Source: CAYZPB01 sp964480445 (GTDB lineage: Bacteria > Bacillota > Bacilli > Tepidibacillales > Tepidibacillaceae). Taken from it: 11,018 nt of DNA. The translations under genes were made by a program, and so were the position numbers. Numbering within the stretch: position 1 is the first letter of the stretch; each line of letters opens with the position of its first letter. The notes below the pieces were generated by a model. The model was not told the DNA's origin. It saw nothing but the letters and a program-made list of their open reading frames with translations, and did no database searches. Below, piece after piece: positions 7,655 through 11,018 of this stretch. The stretch covers positions 1 through 11,018 of the forward strand of contig CAYZPB010000033.1 in NCBI GenBank assembly GCA_964480445.1, written 5' to 3'.

Positions 7655-8290
7655 TTATGACTTTGTACAATTACCAGATATAAGAAATTTAGGGTTATAC
7701 TCTAAAACCTTATATTCGCTTCCATTCCACAAAGCGCTAAATAATAAAGGGTAGTTAAGGTTTGCGCAAGTGTTTCTGAACACATTTGAATTCTTATTTC
7801 TGGGAGGATGCAGTTGGAAGTTATTACTTTTAATAGAACCTGCTTTTCTTAATTTATACCATTTATCACACATTGTTCTAAACGCAATATCCTTCTGTGG
7901 TCTAACAACCCACACTCGAACACGTTCTTTTTGGGTTGTTGGTTCGGTATCCCACAAAACAAAAAATAGATATGGCATAGAATCAAGAGATGCCATGCTT
8001 CCAGAAGTATTACTTTTAGTTCCGGCTTTTATAACCCCATTAAATCTTGGAGTATCAATAGCACACCATGTATTTGCTGCTTTAACATCAGAGCCATCTT
8101 TCAAATCTGGACCTTTTTCTCTACCCAACCCTTTTATTCCTGTTAATAAACTTATCAAGTTTTGCGACCAAGCACGAGAATCCTCAGGAGTAGGCTGATC
8201 GGTTAAATCTGAATATTGTTTTGCTATATAAAAAGCTTCATGATGGTCTTTAAGTAATTTAAGTACAATTTTCATCGTTTGGTCATTCAT
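7655..8290 (-). CDS. Type II restriction endonuclease-like protein (short paralogous subunit)
   Basis: This 211-residue protein has the motif GPDLKDGSDVKAAN (60-73). It includes P61, D62, D68 and K70, a good PD-(D/E)XK match in which aspartate replaces the glutamate of the longer neighbour. ERVRVWVV (122-129) and NFQLHPPR (157-164) match the neighbour's core strand and PPR block; the distance from the catalytic lysine to NFQL is 87 residues here and 91 in the neighbour. Its segment AWSQNLISLLTGIKGLG aligns with YIAQHLVSLQTQIAGQG of the neighbour just before the active site. It is therefore a paralogue lacking the long N-terminal extension. Both keep catalytic residues, so a heterodimer or two half-site nucleases is more likely than a decayed copy. 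ATG 8290 follows GGGGGAGGGG with a 7-base gap. The gene is first of the nuclease pair and downstream of the XRE regulator. Confidence 0.65.
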   Translation of the reverse strand: MNDQTMKIVLKLLKDHHEAFYIAKQYSDLTDQPTPEDSRAWSQNLISLLTGIKGLGREKGPDLKDGSDVKAANTWCAIDTPRFNGVIKAGTKSNTSGSMASLDSMPYLFFVLWDTEPTTQKERVRVWVVRPQKDIAFRTMCDKWYKLRKAGSIKSNNFQLHPPRNKNSNVFRNTCANLNYPLLFSALWNGSEYKVLEYNPKFLISGNCTKS

Positions 8291-8352
8291 TGTTACCCCT
8301 CCCCCTTTAACATAATTTTATTGCTCTCAAAAATATTTTTTAAGAGATATAG

Positions 8353-8370
8353 CCTACTTAGAACAGTAGG
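8353..8370. promoter_or_regulatory. Inverted repeat between regulator and nuclease genes (putative operator)
   Basis: CCTACT (8353-8358) and AGTAGG (8365-8370) form a perfect 6-bp dyad with a 6-base spacer in the 116-base gap between the XRE gene and the first nuclease gene. On the minus strand it is not followed by a T-run, so it is not an intrinsic terminator. Controller proteins of R-M systems bind dyads of about this size upstream of the nuclease gene, so this is a reasonable operator candidate. I could not find a convincing -35/-10 pair beside it. Confidence 0.35.
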
Positions 8371-8406
8371 TCACAAACAAATTAACAAGTATGATATAAC
8401 CTTTAA

Positions 8407-8613
8407 TTATTTATCCTTAACGATTTCCATAATATCTGAGATATCACAGTTAAGAGCCTTGCATATTTTTACTAAAATCTCAGTATTAACATTTTCATTT
8501 TTTCCGAGTTTAGCCATTGAAGCAGTACTAATACCAGCGGCTTCTCTTAAGTCCTTTTTTTTCATGTCTCTATCTATTAGAAGTTTCCAAAGCTTTTTAT
8601 AACTTATGGACAT
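8407..8613 (-). CDS. XRE/Cro-CI family small helix-turn-helix regulator (possible R-M controller)
   Basis: This 68-residue protein is almost entirely one DNA-binding domain. Residues 18-38 (KKKDLREAAGISTASMAKL and on) form the helix-turn-helix, followed by the helices TEILVKICKALNC and DISDIMEIV. This is the compact one-domain XRE form common in Bacillota, often beside R-M or phage genes. I chose ATG 8613 because AGAGGTGG lies just upstream (6-base gap from GAGGTG); a GTG at 8622 would add three residues but overlaps that ribosome binding site. It sits upstream of the two nuclease genes on the same strand (116-base gap) and is divergent from the ImmA/IrrE-like peptidase gene. It may act as a controller of nuclease expression, as a repressor cleaved or released through the peptidase, or as both. 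Fold certain; target inferred. Confidence 0.88.
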   Translation of the reverse strand: MSISYKKLWKLLIDRDMKKKDLREAAGISTASMAKLGKNENVNTEILVKICKALNCDISDIMEIVKDK

Positions 8614-8626
8614 AATTGCCACCTCT

Positions 8627-8666
8627 TTAGTTACACATATTAGTTACAAATAAAAGTGTATCACAA
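8627..8666 (-). promoter_or_regulatory. Probable promoter of the XRE gene with tandem direct repeats
   Basis: On the minus strand, TTGTGA (8666-8661) and TAATAT (8642-8637) are separated by 18 bases, a fair promoter. Two exact direct repeats TTAGTTACA (plus-strand reading, 8627-8635 and 8640-8648), 13 bp apart, straddle the -10 element and the likely start. Repeats in this position suit autorepression by the XRE protein. Confidence 0.4.
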
Positions 8667-8710
8667 AATCAGTATTGGTACAATTAAAATTCACGAACGC
8701 AAAATAAATA

Positions 8711-8738
8711 TTGAGGTGTGCATAATATATGCTATAAT
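8711..8738 (+). promoter_or_regulatory. Promoter of the ImmA/IrrE-like gene with an operator-like dyad in the spacer
   Basis: TTGAGG (8711-8716) and a perfect TATAAT (8733-8738) are separated by 16 bases; transcription would begin near 8745. Between them lies the dyad GCATA-ATA-TATGC (8720-8732). A protein bound there would block RNA polymerase, so the gene is probably regulated, perhaps by the divergent XRE protein. Confidence 0.6.
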
Positions 8739-8785
8739 TTAACTATGGACTAATATATATTTATATGGGGTCAGGGGGGAGTGCT

Positions 8786-10657
8786 TTGGCAGGTAATCGT
8801 TCATTTAAAGACTATGTGGCAGATAGATTCTATAATGAAATATTTGCTGCTATACAAAGTTACACCACGGATAACTACGATGATTTGGACTTAAGGCTAT
8901 ACAGGGTTCGAAATATTGGTGGCATAGAATTATCAGATATAGAGGTAAAGTTTGTATCTGTTAATGACTTGCCAGATATGAAAATAGAATTTGATGTTGT
9001 TGTGGAAGCCGAATTAGAAGTCCGTGAGTCGGACTATCATTATGATGAATCAGAAAACTGTAGACAGTGGTTTATACTGAAATGCACAGGTGATTTAGAT
9101 TGCAATTTAGATGATTTTACAATCTCCAGTGTAACTGAGTATTCCAGCAAAAATAGGCAGCCCAAACCTATGTCGGACTCTCTGGTCCCTATCATTCACA
9201 AGGAACAACTGGAATCTGTTGCTACAGACTTTCTTCGCAGACATTACCCAGAAGCATTAAAAACCCCAATGGCAATTGAACCACAAGTACTAGCAGAAAA
9301 TATGGGTCTTACAGTGGAAATGAGAGAAATTACAAAGGATTTCTCTGTTTTTGGACAGTTATACTTTCATGATTGCGATACAGAATTCTATGATAAAGAC
9401 AGTGACGAAATGGTGCAGACCCATGTAGATGCCAGAACTATTATAGTTGATCCAAAAGCGTTCTTCCTACGCAATCTAGGATCGGTTAACAACACCATTG
9501 TGCATGAGTGTGTTCATTGGGATCAGCATAGAAAAGCATTTGAATTGGAGCGGCTATATAACAGCAGTGTCACACGAATCAAGTGTCAGGTAATTGGTGG
9601 CATAAAAGATAATAGTAGAGATGCTACTGATTGGATGGAGTGGCAGGCAAATGCCCTCACTCCGAAGATACAAATGCCAATTGCAATGTTTAAGACCCAA
9701 GCGTTTAAGTTTATTAAGCAATTTCGTGCGGAGCTAGGAACGTCTGAACTTATAGATGTAATGGAGCCAGTTATTGACGCTTTGGCTACTTTTTTCTGTG
9801 TTTCCCGAACCGCAGCTAAGATCCGTATGATTGATGCTGGGTATGAGGAGGCAATTGGAACCTTTACATATATAGATGGTCGTTATGTCAAGCCCCATAG
9901 ATTCAAGAAAGGTGCACTTGAAAAAAACCAGACATTTTCCATTGGTGCGGAAGATGCGGCAATTCAGGGACTTACCAACCCTACATTAAGTGCTCTTGTA
10001 AGGGATGGTAGTTACCAATATGTTGATGCACATTTTGTTTTAAACCATCCCAAGTATGTAACTCAGGATATATTTGGGGAGACCGTACTAACTGACTATG
10101 CACGTAACCATATGGATGAGTGCTGCTTGATATTTGATTTATCAATAAAGTCGGGATGTAAGGAACGATATCATAGTGAATGTTTCTTAAATAGGGATGA
10201 AACTTCAGATATCGCCTTTGATATAGTATATGGAAGAGGATATCAGCATGCTTCGCCAGAAAAAAAGGCAGAAATGCTGGCAGCAAAACTTATGGAAGAG
10301 AATCGTATATATGGTGAACTGCCAACTAACTATCATACTAGTCTGAAAATAGTGCGTGAGTGGAAAGATGTAACATTTAAAGAATTAGCGGAGAGAACGA
10401 TGGTTAACGAACGCACTATAAGGCGAATCGTTAATGGTGAAGAACAAGGGTCATTAAATTCAATCATTTTAATTTGCCTTGGATTACATCTCCCACCTAG
10501 AATCAGCTATCATATAATTAACAACTCTCCTTTTCGGTTGAATTTTCATAATAACAATAGTCATATCTGGTATGATTTTGCTCTAACATACCTTTACCCC
10601 CAAACGATGGACGAAATACGAGCTTTCTTACTAAAGCAAGGTGCAGATCCATTATAA
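8786..10657 (+). CDS. ImmA/IrrE-type zinc metallopeptidase with C-terminal helix-turn-helix
   Basis: This protein of about 623 residues is probably a regulatory protease. In numbering from TTG 8786, HECVH (240-244) is the HExxH zinc motif, and EWQANALTPKIQMP (from E285) matches the glutamate-ligand helix of the ImmA/IrrE (DUF955) domain. About 140 unassigned residues precede the peptidase. A Cys/His cluster (C446, C447, C458, H463, C466) could hold a second metal. Residues about 530-572 (TFKELAERTMVNERTIRRIVNGEEQ) form a helix-turn-helix, so it may bind DNA itself. Family members cleave XRE repressors (ImmR in ICEBs1, DdrO in Deinococcus), and an XRE gene is divergent next door. TTG 8786 is preferred because AGGGGGGAG precedes it; ATG 8765 (630 residues) has no ribosome binding site and sits only about 20 bases from the predicted transcript start. 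A terminator follows. Confidence 0.82.
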   Translation: MAGNRSFKDYVADRFYNEIFAAIQSYTTDNYDDLDLRLYRVRNIGGIELSDIEVKFVSVNDLPDMKIEFDVVVEAELEVRESDYHYDESENCRQWFILKCTGDLDCNLDDFTISSVTEYSSKNRQPKPMSDSLVPIIHKEQLESVATDFLRRHYPEALKTPMAIEPQVLAENMGLTVEMREITKDFSVFGQLYFHDCDTEFYDKDSDEMVQTHVDARTIIVDPKAFFLRNLGSVNNTIVHECVHWDQHRKAFELERLYNSSVTRIKCQVIGGIKDNSRDATDWMEWQANALTPKIQMPIAMFKTQAFKFIKQFRAELGTSELIDVMEPVIDALATFFCVSRTAAKIRMIDAGYEEAIGTFTYIDGRYVKPHRFKKGALEKNQTFSIGAEDAAIQGLTNPTLSALVRDGSYQYVDAHFVLNHPKYVTQDIFGETVLTDYARNHMDECCLIFDLSIKSGCKERYHSECFLNRDETSDIAFDIVYGRGYQHASPEKKAEMLAAKLMEENRIYGELPTNYHTSLKIVREWKDVTFKELAERTMVNERTIRRIVNGEEQGSLNSIILICLGLHLPPRISYHIINNSPFRLNFHNNNSHIWYDFALTYLYPQTMDEIRAFLLKQGADPL

Positions 10658-10681
10658 AATTTCAAAATATTTTTGAAAAAG

Positions 10682-10705
10682 CGGACACGGGATGTCCGTT
10701 TTTTT
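10682..10705 (+). terminator. Rho-independent terminator of the ImmA/IrrE-like gene
   Basis: CGGACA (10682-10687) pairs with TGTCCG (10693-10698) across a 5-base loop and is followed by seven T residues, 25 bases after the stop codon. An AT-only hairpin (TTCAAAA-TAT-TTTTGAA) lies just upstream. Confidence 0.88.
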
Positions 10706-10721
10706 AGCTGTTAGGCACATG

Positions 10722-10765
10722 AGCCATACATGAATCCTTTTAGGGGTTTGTGTATGGCTTTTTTT
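10722..10765 (+). terminator. Second terminator-like hairpin
   Basis: AGCCATACA (10722-10730) pairs perfectly with TGTATGGCT (10751-10759) across a 20-base loop, with a run of seven T (10759-10765). It lies only 16 bases after the previous terminator, so it is a tandem back-up or the end of a small RNA. Confidence 0.7.
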
Positions 10766-10871
10766 ATTGCTGTTTTTAGGTGTTTATGTGGAGAAAAGCA
10801 TCATTTTGAGTCTGAAATTACCGGGCATGAGGTGTCCGCCAAGGCTGTCCATTTCTACCTTACAATAATAT

Positions 10872-10925
10872 TAGACGAAGGAAAGGTCCTTCGTAAGTAG
10901 CTAGATTAAGACCGTTCCTCGTCTA
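10872..10925. repeat. Imperfect long inverted repeat with an alternative internal hairpin
   Basis: The left arm TAGACGAAGGAAAGGTC (10872-10888) pairs with GACCGTTCCTCGTCTA (10910-10925) except for one bulged base and one mismatch. The left arm can instead form a compact hairpin, ACGAAGGA (10875-10882) with TCCTTCGT (10887-10894), loop AAGG. The two structures exclude each other. Neither side has a terminator-like T-run following the stem. It could be part of a structured RNA, a recombination site or the end of a mobile element. Confidence 0.45.
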
Positions 10926-11018
10926 CAAAAAAATATCGAATGCCTGATTTGCAATAAGGGCAGAGGATACATATTGTTTCGCTCCAATCCGTAAGGATTG
11001 TTGCGGTGCAATAGAAGT
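10906..11018 (-). other. Possible 3' end of a Cys-containing reading frame entering from the right edge
   Basis: On the minus strand a frame is open from the window edge to a TAA at 10908-10906 (36 codons). It includes DWSETICILCPYCKSGI, a CxxCPxC cluster like half of a zinc ribbon. It is short, has no start in view, and overlaps hairpins (CAATCC-GTAA-GGATTG at 10985-11000). It may be the tail of a small Cys-rich protein, a remnant or chance. I see nothing else gene-like in 10766-11018; a 48-codon plus-strand frame from 10754 begins inside a terminator and is unlikely to be real. Confidence 0.18.

Noticed and set aside
7770..8198. 142-codon plus-strand frame opposite the short nuclease gene
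   Set aside because: It is antisense to a gene with conserved catalytic motifs and a strong ribosome binding site, and shows no domain of its own.
8279..8602. 107-codon plus-strand frame opposite the XRE gene
   Set aside because: It is a shadow of the XRE gene and its intergenic region; hydrophobic content comes from the AT-rich complement.
9981..10286. 101-codon minus-strand frame inside the ImmA/IrrE-like gene
   Set aside because: Antisense shadow within a gene with clear motifs.
10754..10900. 48-codon plus-strand frame (MAFFIAVFRCLCGEKHH and on)
   Set aside because: Its first codons are the stem and T-run of a terminator, no ribosome binding site precedes it, and the sequence is not recognised.
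3978..11018. Flanking direct repeats or integrase marking the R-M locus as a defined mobile element
   Set aside because: No integrase, transposase or matching direct repeats at the two ends could be found by eye, so no element boundary is claimed.

Overview
The window looks like a chromosomal segment of a low-GC Gram-positive bacterium (Bacillota, probably clostridial). The evidence is AT-rich coding sequence, strong AGGAGG-type ribosome binding sites, U-tailed intrinsic terminators, a Big2-containing surface protein and an XRE/ImmA-type regulatory pair. I cannot name the species.

Layout. (1) About 1-3977, plus strand: the 3' part of a large surface protein, one Big2 immunoglobulin-like domain followed by five right-handed beta-helix modules. 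(2) 3978-4666: a 690-base gene-free stretch. It holds a strong terminator, a GC-rich segment with several small inverted repeats, a long stem-loop, and a 49-bp perfect palindrome abutting a promoter. (3) 4667-6739, plus strand: a single-chain DNA adenine methyltransferase fused to one HsdS-type target recognition domain. (4) 8613-6765, minus strand: a small XRE regulator followed by two adjacent paralogous restriction endonuclease-like genes. They converge on the methyltransferase gene and are separated from it by a palindromic bidirectional terminator. (5) 8786-10657, plus strand: a large ImmA/IrrE-type zinc metallopeptidase with a C-terminal helix-turn-helix, divergent from the XRE gene. (6) 10658-11018: two terminators and a hairpin-rich region without a convincing gene.

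How it fits together. Regions 3-4 make a restriction-modification (R-M) system. The methylase-specificity fusion would mark a split palindromic site, and two PD-(D/E)XK-like proteins sharing the motif D-L-x-D-G-S-(E/D)-V-K would cut it. I think the nucleases resemble the MamI family (site GATNNNNATC), but this rests on memory of the family, not on a search. If so, the most interesting point is that the 49-bp palindrome upstream of the methyltransferase contains two identical GATTATAATC boxes, both matching GATNNNNATC, and the second touches the -35 element. That suggests the methylation state or occupancy of the system's own sites could control its methyltransferase gene. The XRE regulator and divergent ImmA/IrrE peptidase form a second possible control layer, in which peptidase cleavage of a repressor releases nuclease expression. 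The control models are inferences; the sequence elements are seen directly.
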